A DNA stretch of 64,000 bases from Zhengitettix transpicula (lineage: Eukaryota; Arthropoda; Insecta; Orthoptera; Tetrigidae). A program made the position numbers and the translations under genes. The number at the start of each line of letters is the position of its first letter. The stretch's first letter is position 1. This document shows positions 1 to 10,899 of the stretch, piece by piece. The notes beneath the pieces are model-generated. The model made no database searches and was not told the origin of the DNA. It worked only from the letters and a program-made list of their open reading frames with translations. The stretch covers positions 21,796,629-21,860,628 of the forward strand of contig CM073592.1 in the NCBI GenBank assembly GCA_037074705.1, read 5' to 3'.

Positions 1-276
1 AAAAGATAACCAAATACAGACAAAATAAGTGATAATTTAAATAGCACACAACGTTTCTGGAATCCTTGTCCCTTTTTTCATTTGCTAAGAAGAGCCTAGA
101 GCGACACAACTGCACTCAAAAGATCGACTCAAATGGCTTTTGAGTTTTGTCAACTGACGAGTGCAGTTGTGTCGCTCTAGGCTCTTCGTAGCACCCGAAG
201 AAAGGTACAAGGATCCCAGAAACGTTGTGTGGTATTTATATTATCACTTACTTTGTCTGTATTTTTGATATCTTCT
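1..276. repeat. Foldback repeat with hammerhead-like termini (family PLE-D), copy 1
   Basis: The two halves are inverted copies: about 1-116 pairs with about 160-276. The inner part of the arms is nearly perfect (GCGACACAACTGCAC at 101-115 against its complement from 161). The loop holds a second hairpin, CTCAAAAG at 115-122 against CTTTTGAG at 137-144, so the whole could form a cruciform. The right arm reads CCGAAGA at 195-201, a short stem, then GAAACG at 219-224; the left arm carries the same signal on the minus strand. This resembles the hammerhead core at Penelope-like element ends. The left arm begins at or before base 1, so the element may extend outside the window. A second, truncated copy is at 62.6 kb. 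Repeat status is clear; the class is inferred. Confidence 0.75.
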
Positions 277-286
277 TTATTATGGC

Positions 287-1540
287 CCATTCTTACACTT
301 CCTTTGCTTAGAAGACCGACTGTCGGCGACTGATGATTCTTCTGGGCGAGGAAATATTCAGTCGTCCGGATGAGTTGCTACTGGACCCATCCACCGATTG
401 AAGTCTCACGTGTCGACACGGGTGAAAAAGTAACGTCCGATGCATTTTTGGACGTGACCTCGTACACGCGGACTGGGGTTGACTCGTCAAGCGGTCGTGG
501 AAATATTCAATTTGCTGCAGCTGAAGACGACGCAACGTCAAGTAGTAACCCAGATAGTATCCGAGACTGATGCTCCCTGGAGCACGTGCAGCGTAGTACG
601 AGGAGACAGGGTTACGAGGTGCAATCAATACGGCGGGCCGGCGCCACCGCACCCCTGTTGCCCTAGGACGCCCGGGAGCGGCGTCGCCCTGCCCTGCCCT
701 TCACTGCACTGCGTCCTTTGTTCTGCTTCGACCACAACCATTAACGGTCGTATCAATAAGTCTGGCGTCTGACCACTGAGGAGATGGACAGTTCAGTCTG
801 GAAGCCAAAATATTCGGGTAAAGGATCGTTCAACTTTAAGAAATGTGTCAGTTACACCCTTTCGAAACAAAGGCTGCAGTACCCTTCTGGATTTGTCGAG
901 TCGGCACATGATCCACTGGTTGTCCAAATTTGACTCGTAACCTCGTTTTTGGTTCACGATATTGATGGCACATTCGAGGAAGAAACCCTGGTAAAATCTG
1001 ACGATTTGGGAAAAGTAGAGAAATAACAATGTGAGACAGTCCGGACCTTGATCATCCCATGAAGAGATTCACCACTTGCCATATCTTTGACTTCTTTTAA
1101 CAGTCATTGCAGAAAGCAATGATATATCCAATTTACAAAAAGTAATTGCCATATTCCTGACGTCACTGCGACTTGGATGATTTAAGAGACCTGTGCGACC
1201 ATCAGTGACTCAGTTTCTGGTATATTCCGTAAATATGTGAGATGACGTTCTGCAGAGACAGTGGGTCAGTTTGGGTCTTTACCTAAGGATCCCTACCTGG
1301 CATCAGGAACTAAGTTCGTCGAATCGAATGTGTCAACAAATTGACTCATATATCTGTAATCTGTTTTTTATGTTCTTTGAGACAATTATGAAAGATCTTA
1401 TACAGTATTCCATTATCGCGATAAACGTAAAAACTCTGAAGACATTGCTATGATTTTTCACGTTCGTATTTCTACTTCCTTGAGGCTCAATTTCTATTCT
1501 AGTGTGGAGGTGTAAAGAAAAATCGTATAGCGTGCTTTAT
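287..1540. other. Unassigned stretch, no gene supported
   Basis: Base composition is closer to balanced at 300-800 than elsewhere. Open frames of 60-114 codons occur on both strands here, but they overlap each other, lack splice context and resemble no family I know. No repeat was recognised. Confidence 0.4.
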
Positions 1541-1544
1541 TTCC

Positions 1545-1670
1545 TATTACCAATCAGAGCCGAGCTTCCACGTCACAGCAAACCACGTCGCTGTCCAATC
1601 AAGCACCAATCAAAAACCGCCACGTTCAAATGGTTTCATGGGTTTTCACTGGGACAAAATATAAGATTAC
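1545..1670 (+). promoter_or_regulatory. Promoter-like block with three CCAAT boxes and a TATA-like site
   Basis: CCAAT occurs at 1550-1554, 1595-1599 and 1606-1610, all on the plus strand within 61 bases. A CRE-like CACGTCAC lies at 1569-1576 and TATAAG at 1660-1665, about 50 bases after the last CCAAT. The grouping and order suit an RNA polymerase II promoter reading rightward. No coding exon follows at once, so it could serve a distant gene, a non-coding RNA or a mobile element, or be chance. Confidence 0.3.
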
Positions 1671-1679
1671 AATGAAATA

Positions 1680-3470
1680 TAACACATAAAAATAAAACAT
1701 TTGTCTGCCGGATTGACTCAAAAACAGTTGAAGAGTGATTTGATTTTCTTTTACTTTAATTACTGTACAACTTAAGCCAAGAATTGTTGTTTGAACGAAA
1801 GTAAAAAAAATGATTTAAATGATTGACTGCATTTGAATTGGATTAAGAACACTGTCACTGGGAATATCAGAATGAAAATTTGATAAAGAGTTAGATAAAA
1901 AAATTCCGTAAGCAAAATAAAATTTTTTTTAGAATCACATCTGAGAATACTAGTTCCAAAAATCTTCACAAATAAACCTACTAAATTAATTCTGTACCAT
2001 TCCAGAGAGTCGGCTGTCGATTCCTCCGATTCTGATCTGTCGTTTCAATTACAATTAAATTAAATAATTCTCTTGTAAATATCGTCAAGATTCTAGGAAT
2101 GGTGAATTAACAGATTTAGATATAAACATAAAAGTTGAGTCAAGTTGATATATAAAAAAATGGCTGGAGAATTAAGAAAATTATGTAGCGGAAAAAAAAA
2201 TACGTATCTTCCATTGAAAATGCCTTCTCGGCTTAGTTGGAGACATTTTCCTTTTCCATCCCTATCTCGCCTTTCACCATTGGTCCTGGGGCTGGGCAAT
2301 TAAATTTCCGACAAGAAAAGGGCGAGCGTGTGGAATTGGAAGGGAGAAGAATAAAAGTATTGTGGTGGTGAGAGAAGAGAGAATTGCGTTTAAGTGCGTG
2401 TTAGTCAACACGCTTCTTTTTTTTTGTTCTAAAAAGTGTTTGGGTGGGGGGGGGGGTGAGATGTGGAAAAAGAGGAAACCAACTTATTTATCCCGCACCG
2501 ACAACGGGAAATTAAATCTTTGTTAAGTGTAAAATGCCTTTAATGGAAGCTCTCTCTCTTCCCTTTCTCCTCACCCACACACAGACCGACACATTCGCTT
2601 TATCTTCTGGTAAGGATTTAGTGCTGACACGTCTCTGTGTTCCACTTGCCTTTTTAATGGTCACTTTTTCTTTTTTTTTGGCGGGTTTAGTTTCTCATAT
2701 CCATGCCATTTATCACCATATCGCCGCTACTGCTTTTTTCTGTGATTCGATTGCGAGTGTGTGTGTGTATATATTCTGATTACTTCCCCCCCCCCACCCC
2801 TCACTAACTCCTTTATCCTTCTTAGTGCCATACAAGTCTCATGACACGGAGCGCAGCGACCTGAATTCGAAGTTACTCGGTGTTAAAAGGTTTCCAGTAA
2901 ATCGGTCAGATATAGATCATATCAAATTACATTCAACTATAATTTAGAGCTTCATACATTTTGAGAATTCATCTACTTTTGCTCATCCACGATTTAAAAC
3001 GTGCTAAAGTTGTATATCTTTTTCGTCGCCACTTTTAATAGTACTGGTCACACAATCAAACAAATTTTTTTTTGTTATTGGTTTGATGTCAATTTCTCAA
3101 ACCTCATTCTGGTGTCTATAAATTCACGTTTGGCATCACGTATATTTTAAAAACTAAGCAGAAAGCCGACAATGGTAAAAAGAAAGAAATAAACCTGAAC
3201 GATTTATACTTTGTCAGACGCTGCAACATTAATTTTGAGAATATTTTTATCAGTTATTCCCCTTCCACTTCTTCGTGTCCTGGGCACAATTCATCCAGTT
3301 TTTAATTTTAATACGTTGTCAATCTGCTCTTGAATTATCCTGGCAACGGTATTTTTGTTTTACCCTTGCTCTCGTTTTTCCATTCATATCTCTTTTTAAC
3401 CTGTCTGTCGTCTTCCATCCTTATGAAGTTTATTATATATATATTTACTTTGAAGTATTCTCCCTATTTC
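1680..3470. other. AT-rich intergenic or intronic stretch with homopolymer tracts
   Basis: No gene or recognised transposon. It holds a G11 tract at 2446-2456, a C-run near 2787 and pyrimidine-rich stretches. The open frames here read through T-rich low-complexity DNA. Confidence 0.4.
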
Positions 3471-3477
3471 TTCATTA

Positions 3478-3590
3478 TACTTTATTAATAAATCAATTAT
3501 TGTTCTTATATAGACTCGTTATATTTTATTTAAAGCGTAAAGACGTTTCGATACACGTTCGTATCATCTTCAGGTTTTCTTTCTCAAGAA
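3478..3590 (-). repeat. PLE-A terminal repeat, single end
   Basis: On the minus strand, CTGAAGA is followed by a GATAC/GTATC stem and GAAACG at 3544-3573. It is the same signal as at 4.9, 5.1, 19.3, 20.0, 33.5 and 33.8 kb. Beyond the motif lies the AT-rich tail shared with those copies. Only one arm is present, so this is a solitary or truncated end. Confidence 0.6.
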
Positions 3591-4191
3591 TAAATGGTTA
3601 AATTATTTGATATGTGATGGTAACATATCTTGTCTTCATGCATTGTAGTAGAAAGTTCAATTGACGGCCCAAAATAGATAATATTGTCCAGAGTTTCACC
3701 CATGTTTATATATTTTTCAGAGTATCTTTCTTTCGATTAATTAATAACCCAAGTTTCACGAGCATATTTTACAACATGCCTTGTGGAAGGCAAAGTCGGG
3801 TTTCAAATTGGTTACTCTTGGTATTATATTGACTTTTAAAAATAATTTTGAATGGCAAAATATGCTTTATTTCCAAGTGGTATTCCTTCTTTAATCTCAT
3901 CCGTTATCGATTAATAATTATTTAAAATGCACAATAATTCGAATTAATCTCTTTGTCTTGCTAAGGAGACAGAGGAAGACCACATCAACTCCCTCGCAAT
4001 CGTTCACTCAATGCTCCTTTTTGTTGGTAAAATTTGTTGCTCAGCCTGATGACGTAATGACAATGGTCTATTATTTCTCAGTTCTATCCGGCTAAAAGGC
4101 TGCTCGTAGTGCAAAAAAAACCAACCATATAAGACCATTTCTCCTTCTTTTTCTTCTGTCTTTTCGCCGTCTTTGGGATCGTCGTTTTAAG

Positions 4192-4329
4192 AAGGCGTAT
4201 GAAACTGCATGCGAAATCTGGAGCTTTGCCAATGAATGCAACGGAACACTTGCTAAAGCAAGCAGCAGAGCAGTGGCAAAACCAGTGGACCAAGTGAAAT
4301 CCGGACCTGAAATAACAACGTCGGCCTAA
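4192..4329 (+). CDS. Candidate terminal coding exon, unknown protein
   Basis: A strong pyrimidine tract at 4135-4170 leads to TTTTAAG, an acceptor ending at 4191. The exon would read AAG GCG TAT GAA in phase 0 and stays open for 45 codons to TAA at 4327-4329. The peptide begins KAYETACEIWSF and ends VKSGPEITTSA; it is compositionally ordinary, with no membrane segment or motif I recognise. The region is richer in G and C than its flanks. A second frame in the same stretch is also open for about 35 codons, as is a 95-codon frame on the minus strand, so reading frame and strand are uncertain. No upstream exon was identified. Chance is a serious alternative. Confidence 0.2.
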   Translation, partial: KAYETACEIWSFANECNGTLAKASSRAVAKPVDQVKSGPEITTSA

Positions 4330-4865
4330 ACCAACAGTGGCTGTCTCAACAGCTCCACCACACACCACCACCAGCCACCATCATCGCTGCCGGACCCAAA
4401 CACGGCAAACAGAACTAGTGTGCAAGGGTGACGCTGCCAGTCTTCTCGACGGTGATGCGGGCGCTACCCGATAAAATACATGCACGGTGATTTTTGCAGG
4501 CCACTGTAGAAAATGGCAAATTTAAGTAGAATATAAAGTGTTTTTTTAAAGAGAAGCGGTTTGATAAGAGAAGACATGGCAAGATAAGAGAGAGAAAATG
4601 GTTGGGGAAGGTCGTCAGATTTAAAACTGCGTGATACGAAGAAGTCCAATATCATATTAACTTTCATCAGCTTTCAGATGAAGAAGGTTGAGGCACTCAT
4701 TCCTAGAGTTGTGATTGGATTAAAGCCAAAAATAATGTACGATTGAAGAAAATATTAATGACGGAACTAGTTACTTCGAACGGAAATGACTAAATATTGA
4801 AATAAACTCGCACACTAACACCATTCAGTGTTTTGTCAAAGATCGCGGATGACAAACATGACTAA

Positions 4866-5200
4866 AAAATTAATAAATCAATTTTTAACCTTATACAGAC
4901 ACTTTATTTTTCATTTAGAGTGTAACGACGTTTTGATACAAGTTCGTATCTTCTTCAGGCTTTCTTCCAAATAATTACAACAAACTACCACTAAAAACAA
5001 TTGACATGTTTCAAGTTCACAAAAATTTCGAAAAGAAGGGGTCCGAGGCACACAATTCACTTAGCACCAACGAGATCTGAGTAATCTGACTTGGAATAAT
5101 AGCTGAAGAAGATACGAGCCTGTATCGAAACGTCGTTACGCTATGAATAAAAAAATAAAGTGTCGGTGTAAGGTCAAAATTTGGTTTATTAATTAAAAAA
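4866..5200. repeat. PLE-A inverted pair with hammerhead-like motifs at both ends
   Basis: Left arm about 4866-4962 and right arm about 5100-5200 are inverted copies. The right arm has CTGAAGA at 5103-5109, stem GATAC/GTATC, and GAAACG at 5127-5132, followed by TCGTTACGC and an AT-rich tail ending in TTAATAAAC-type sequence. The left arm shows the same on the minus strand at 4929-4959. The inner block around 4985-5060 matches 33600-33680, so the two elements share more than their ends. Probably a non-autonomous Penelope-like derivative. Confidence 0.7.
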
Positions 5201-5206
5201 CCGGTG

Positions 5207-6940
5207 TAAAATAAAACTTTCGAAATAAGATCAATTTTTAAAGTAACCTTTATACGGTTATTATTGATATCCAGAGATATCAAATTAAATATTCATCAAT
5301 GATTTGTTGAAACGTCTGGTGATGAATCTCTACCGATCGTGTGTACCAAAAACAACTTTTTACAATTTTGTTTGAAAAAAAATTAATTCAAATTGAGATG
5401 CATAAATATATTTGTCACAGGGTTGTGACTCGATCGAAAGTGTTTTTGTGAATAAAGGAGCAGGATATTGTGTGTGACGGCGTGGCGAAGTCCCAGATGG
5501 TCCGAGCACGACATAGATAGCCTCTGGTCGCACCTGGCCGAGAAATCTGGCAAGACACTCACATACACACCTGCCCACAGGTCAAAAGTGGCTCGACGCA
5601 AATGTAAAATGCTTACCTAATAACAACTGACACATGCTCTCCGTCATTGCTCATATTACTTTCAGTGGATAACCGTTTATTTACTTCTTGTTGACGGTCA
5701 GGGTTGAAATATACATTTTATACAATGGCCTGATGCTTAGATTGTAATCACGTTGGACGCGTCAAGAACGTTTGTAATCTTTCATTCTGACCACAAAAAG
5801 AACCATGAAGCATCATGAAGGGCCTCCCTCCACAATACAGGGCCACACCCCTTACACCTCTCGTCGTCACCTTCCATACGGGAAAACGGTGACTACCTAA
5901 CACAACGGGATAGTTCTAGTATTTTAAATGTCCTCAGAGAATTATTTTACTGCTGTATTACAGCCAGATTAAATTAAGCAAGTTTCCGCAATTACCAGCA
6001 TAATGCAAAAAAGGTCCTGTCACTAATAAACTGCCTTCCTGATCTCAGGACGATGTCGGGTCCATGACAATTTTTTTTAATTAACTCTGGTCGGACACGA
6101 ACCCTGTATTCGATATTATTTTTTGGTGACTGGCCGGGTCGATAAATAACCAAGGTCGGCGTTACTAAGAGCCAAATGCTTTTAAATAGAAAGTTGCAAG
6201 GCTGAAATTTTGCCAAATAAGGGAACGTACTAGAAGGTTCCAGGCGAGCCTTCCACAGTTTATGTAATATTAAGCTCAAATATTTTTCATGTTTCTTCAT
6301 AGACTACGAGAATTTTTTATATCGACAAAAACAGATCAACGGTTCATCGCTACGGGGGCGCTCTTGTTACATGATAACAGGTTAATATACCAAATATGTT
6401 GCACATTTTTACATTTGGGTGAATATTTACCTTCTGATTGTCCAAAATGTTTCATAAATTGAGAATCAGTAGCTCTGTTTTTGACCCTAAGCGCATTTTA
6501 GATACCTCTTGAGACTTCACCACTATGACTTGGTCCGATGTCTGGTTTCCACGTCTTGCTTCCACGGAACCTGGGAGGTTGGTTGAGGTGAGATTTTTGA
6601 GGACCTGGACCTAGGGGAATTCCCCTCACGACACGACCTGTGTGGGCTGAGAGCTGGTGGTCAGTGACCTCTCCAGTTGCGGCAGGACAGGGTGTGGTCC
6701 GCATTCCTCGCCTCTATCCTCACCCAACATTCATACGTCACTCGCCCACGACACTTGCCCTGACAACACTCTTCGCCTTGACCTCGTGTCATCGACTCAC
6801 ACACGCGTCTGAAAATTAAATTCTGTGGAATTCCGTTACGTGTGACACACACACACACCATGGAGGCTCTCGCCGGTAACGCTCGTCGATATGACATTTG
6901 CGAGACCGGAGGATGAAGTTAATCTAATGGATATGGCTGA
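5207..6940. other. No gene supported; two moderately GC-rich patches
   Basis: Patches at about 5470-5600 and 6500-6900 have near-balanced composition and open frames on the minus strand (72, 78 and 68 codons). No homology, start context or consistent splice chain was seen. The rest is AT-rich without recognised repeats. Confidence 0.35.
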
Positions 6941-6950
6941 CATCACCGCT

Positions 6951-6974
6951 ATATATATATATATATATATATAT
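6951..6974. repeat. (AT)n microsatellite
   Basis: An uninterrupted alternating AT tract of 24 bases. Confidence 0.95.
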
Positions 6975-6984
6975 TTAGAGACGT

Positions 6985-9940
6985 TCTATATTGCTCGTTA
7001 CCATGCTTCTTATTTCACCAAACAAGTCATTCTGGACCTATTCTGGACGCTATCATCTATACTGAAGCAATTTTAAGGTTCGAGGTGAAGGCTTGGACCA
7101 CCGTCTTCAGCTATTTGCATTATCCCTAGTAATTGTTTTGATAGTGGGCTATCCTGACCTTGGCAACTGAATCTATAATAAATAGTACGAATATATATTT
7201 TTATTTTACCTGTTTCCGGTTAAAATGATCCATATGGGAATTAAACCCCATAAATCCGGTACGTATATTTGAACTTAAAAAATATAAGGACCAGTACGCA
7301 CAGTCACGCGTACGTGCTCCGGTGAAAAAAAAAATACCGTGTGTTGTATGTAGTTCATTGTGAAAGGGCGACCTTGGAGGGGAAATAGAAAAAAAAATGC
7401 TAAAGAAGAGGATAGAGAGAGGGGGTTTCCTAACCTGCCTGGACTGTACGAAGCCAAGGGTCGGTGGACAAAAAAACACGCACACACAAGGAATTTAAGA
7501 GAAAAAAAAAGGACCGAGAGAGAGAGAGAAAGATTCGAGGTCGATGAACTTTTCGCGTGTAACCCTCCTCCAGCTAAAGCCCCCGAAAAATACTCCGCCC
7601 ACGCCAAGGCTGGAAAAAAAATAAAGGTAGGCCTATATTTTTCTTCCTAATCAGAAGTAAGGTACCCAAAATTTGACCTAATCCTTAAATACTTACTCGG
7701 AATTCATTAAATAAAAACAAAAACGAAAAATATCATAGTTATTCCTAAGAAAGACTCGAAGTACTTAAAGACTGGACCCTGGAGTAGCTTTTCGTGTTTT
7801 TATATTTGTTGTTGAACTGCCACTGACCATGCATTATAGGAGAATTGTTTTTTTCCATAGAAGATTCGTTCTTGCGACCTTGGTTTCATATTAGTGTTTA
7901 TTTTACAGAATTTTGGTACTAAAATATGTAGACATTCATATCGTAGTGAAATTCGTTGAAACATATTTCCAACGAACTCTACAAAAGAAATAATAAAGCC
8001 GCGTGGACTAGCTCCTGGTAAAGCTTTTAGGCTTGCAGAAATTATTAATACTCCTACAATTTGGAATGAATTGTGGCGTAGGAGACGGAAAGGGGGGGGC
8101 GATGAACGGCTTTCAGCACAATTCTTTCAATAACCTCCAGCTGTCAAATTTCGTTACGCCCCGATTCTCTTGACACTGTTTTTTTCCCCTCTGGAGAGAA
8201 AGAAGAAGTGGAAAAATGCGTTTCTTATCGCTAGTAGGAAATTTTAACGTGAATGAGCGAACATATAGGTGTTTATATAAATAAAAAATATGTGCCTATG
8301 AAACGACGAAGAAGCCACCGAAGTTTACAGTTGTTTTACCCCGATTTAAAGCGGTAGGGATCGACAAATCTAATGAGGACATTTATGTCCCAATTTTGAG
8401 AAATGTGTTTGATTTATAATTATTTTTTACACTTTCATATACAATTTTTTTTTATTTGATTTTCAATTGTCTTTCATCTCTAACAATAATATTTTTTCCT
8501 CCTTGCGTTTTACTGTTTTATTTTTGCATTTCTCTATGTTTCCTCCCTCTAAATTTAATTTTACTGGCAGCAAGTTTTTGTTGCTTTAAATTTATTAATT
8601 TCCTTTATAAAATTTAGCTAGTCGAGTCTCTGTAAAATAACAGGGTTTAAATATTCCCAGTTTCATGATTTATATTAGTTCTCTAGAGTATTATTCCTTA
8701 ACTGCTTCCTTCTGTCAGTATGCTTTACTTCCTGACCATATGTTCAATCAAATTCCCTGTGTCTATATTTAGGAAAATATTTTTTTTTATATTGAGCACT
8801 GAATCTTTTTAAGAAATTATTGAACCCTTAGTGTAGTTCCTAATTAGGCGCGAACACCCTGAAATTCTTTCTCGTCTAGAGTGCAAGGTGATCTTGTCTA
8901 TTGTTGCACTTGACACCCAGCCGAAGAACATTTGCGAAACGGCTTACATAATCTTCCTTCCTTTCGTGACAAGGTCAGCTGCTCACTTAAATGAGCGAGC
9001 TCTCAGTCTTCCTTTTTTTTTCGTTCTCTAATTATAGTAGGTGCTGCTTTTAGGTTTTCACAATTTTACAAACGATTCCAATCTTCGTCCTTTTATAAAT
9101 TCCCAATTAACTATTGGTTCAGTTAATTTTGCGGGCCCTTGTTTCTTTAATTGGAAACGTAAGGTGGTGCCTTTTTTTTCCCCTCTCTGGTCTTTTCGCT
9201 ATCCTTCCTTTCAGTCTTATTCTTCTGTTTTCTTTGTATACATTTGTTCGTTTTTGATCCAGGCTACCCGAATACATTTTTTTTCCGTGCATTTCTGTAA
9301 TTTTCAGCCCATTTTCTCCTGTCGCTATTAGTCAATTTTTTGGCTTCATTAACATTCATTCAGACGTATTCGCTTTCTGCAGACCAATTGATAGGGTACT
9401 TTTTTTAGGTTTCTCCTTCGTTTAAAATGCAATTTAAGGATGAAATTTCCAGGAAAAAAAATCCTTAGTAACAAATTCCTGTTACAAACAAAAAATTACT
9501 ATCACAGTCCGTACTATCATGGTTTTTATTATTATTGTACATTTACTCCCCAATCACGCAGAAAATTAACACAATTTATTCTTCTGTAAATCATACACAT
9601 CCTCACACACAGGAAAATCGTTTAGATTTGATAAGGAAATATAAAGACTTACTGTACAAAAAACTCACTTAAAAAAATGTACTCTACGAGAGGACTATTT
9701 CAGAGTCAGAACCAATTTTAAAAAATTTCAAAACAATGTTTTTCAATTAATTATTAAAAATATAAAACATTTTTAAGGGAAAAAATTCTGAAGATTTATA
9801 AATACATTTCCCTAATAAAGTTATATGGAATCTATGTAAACAATAATTAAAGTATGATTTAAATTGTATTTTTTATTTATAAATTTTACGTAACTATAAC
9901 GTAAATGGTTCGTGCGACATTTTTTGTAACATGTAATTTT
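6985..9940. other. AT-rich stretch, nothing recognised
   Basis: Purine-rich sequence at 7360-7650 gives a 96-codon frame that is very rich in charged residues and overlaps minus-strand frames; it is judged low-complexity. No transposon, RNA gene or splice chain was recognised. Confidence 0.4.
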
Positions 9941-9944
9941 TGTT

Positions 9945-9948
<4 letters not shown>

Positions 9949-9977
<29 letters not shown>
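9949..9977. repeat. (TA)n microsatellite at the left edge of the LTR
   Basis: An alternating TA tract that abuts the TGTAAT start of the LTR. An AT-rich target is suggested, because ATATAT also follows the second ATTACA at 10892-10897. Confidence 0.9.
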
Positions 9978-9980
<3 letters not shown>

Positions 9981-10844
9981 AATGCCTTGAAGGAAAGGCA
10001 TTGTTTCTGATTAATGGCCTGGACAGGTCACTTGTTGACTTAGGATGGAGGAAGCAGTTTGGGCGGTCTGGAGAATTTAGAACCGCGCACGTGTGAGTGC
10101 GGGGGTGAGAATGCAAGTTCAAAGTAATTGAGGGTGCAAAGACAAATTAGACCTGTCTCGATGGTCGGCTTAGGGACAAGACAGAGGAACGAGCTATTTT
10201 GCTAAATAAAGTACTGAAGCTGCAGAATGTAAATCTCTGGATAATGGAGAAACTGTCAACGAGCAGTTGCGACGTAGTTTTGGAAAAAGGAAAAGAGAAA
10301 GGACTGTGATATATAAAGAGAAGATAAGATTTTTGGAAGTTAGTTAGAGTGGAGTCAGGAGCTGGTGTTAGCGTGGAAGAGGGAACAAACCAACAGTGTG
10401 TGTTAGAGTCAGTGTTTAAGCGTCCAGTCTATAAAATGTGTGTGTAATGAACGAGCCAAATGTTCCTGAGTAATCGTAAGTTGAAATTTCATGGTATTAA
10501 TATGTGTAAACGGAATTGAAAGATACAGTCAGATATCTTTTTTTTCTTTTGTATTACTAAGATAAACTCTTTTAAATTTAGAATCAATCTGGTAGATTAA
10601 GTTCGTTAATAAGTTTCGTCGATGTCTAGACGATTAAATATTTCTGTTTAATTTAAAGATAATTGTTGGGTTCTTTGATTATTTAAGTGTTCTGTCCGTT
10701 ATCAAACCCAGTAAAGATCCATGAGAGAATGAGGTATATGTTTTTTATTAAATTGTATAATTGCAAAATTTTTGATAAATAAATTTTGTTTGTTATAAAG
10801 TCTATAATTTTTCATTTAAAAGCCCATCATATTTAATTATTACA
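9978..10844 (+). mobile_element. Long terminal repeat of an LTR retrotransposon
   Basis: The 867-bp block starts TGTAATGCC and ends TTATTACA, so it has perfect TGTAAT/ATTACA terminal inverted repeats of six bases. The first 25 bases can fold (AATGCCTT against AAGGCATT). Inside are a TATA-like TCTATAAAA near 10428 and AATAAA-type signals near 10205 and 10780, as expected of promoter and poly(A) functions. It is followed after three bases by a primer-binding-site-like sequence. No gag or pol follows, so this is a 5' LTR of a deleted element or a near-solo LTR. A second ATTACA at 10892-10897 followed by ATATAT offers an alternative right end with a possible target duplication. Ty3/gypsy and BEL/Pao are both possible. 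Confidence 0.6.
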
Positions 10845-10847
10845 CTT

Positions 10848-10867
10848 TGGCTACCACAACGTGGGGC
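10848..10867 (+). other. Primer-binding-site-like sequence after the LTR
   Basis: TGGCTACC followed by ACAACGTGGGGC lies three bases after the LTR end. Its second half matches the known retroelement primer site for a lysine tRNA (TGGCGCCCAACGTGGGGC in elements primed by tRNA-Lys1,2), with differences at positions 5-10. The position relative to the LTR is the main support; the priming tRNA is inferred. Confidence 0.5.
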
Positions 10868-10899
10868 AAATTAAAAAGTCGCCGTGAGTTTATTACAAT

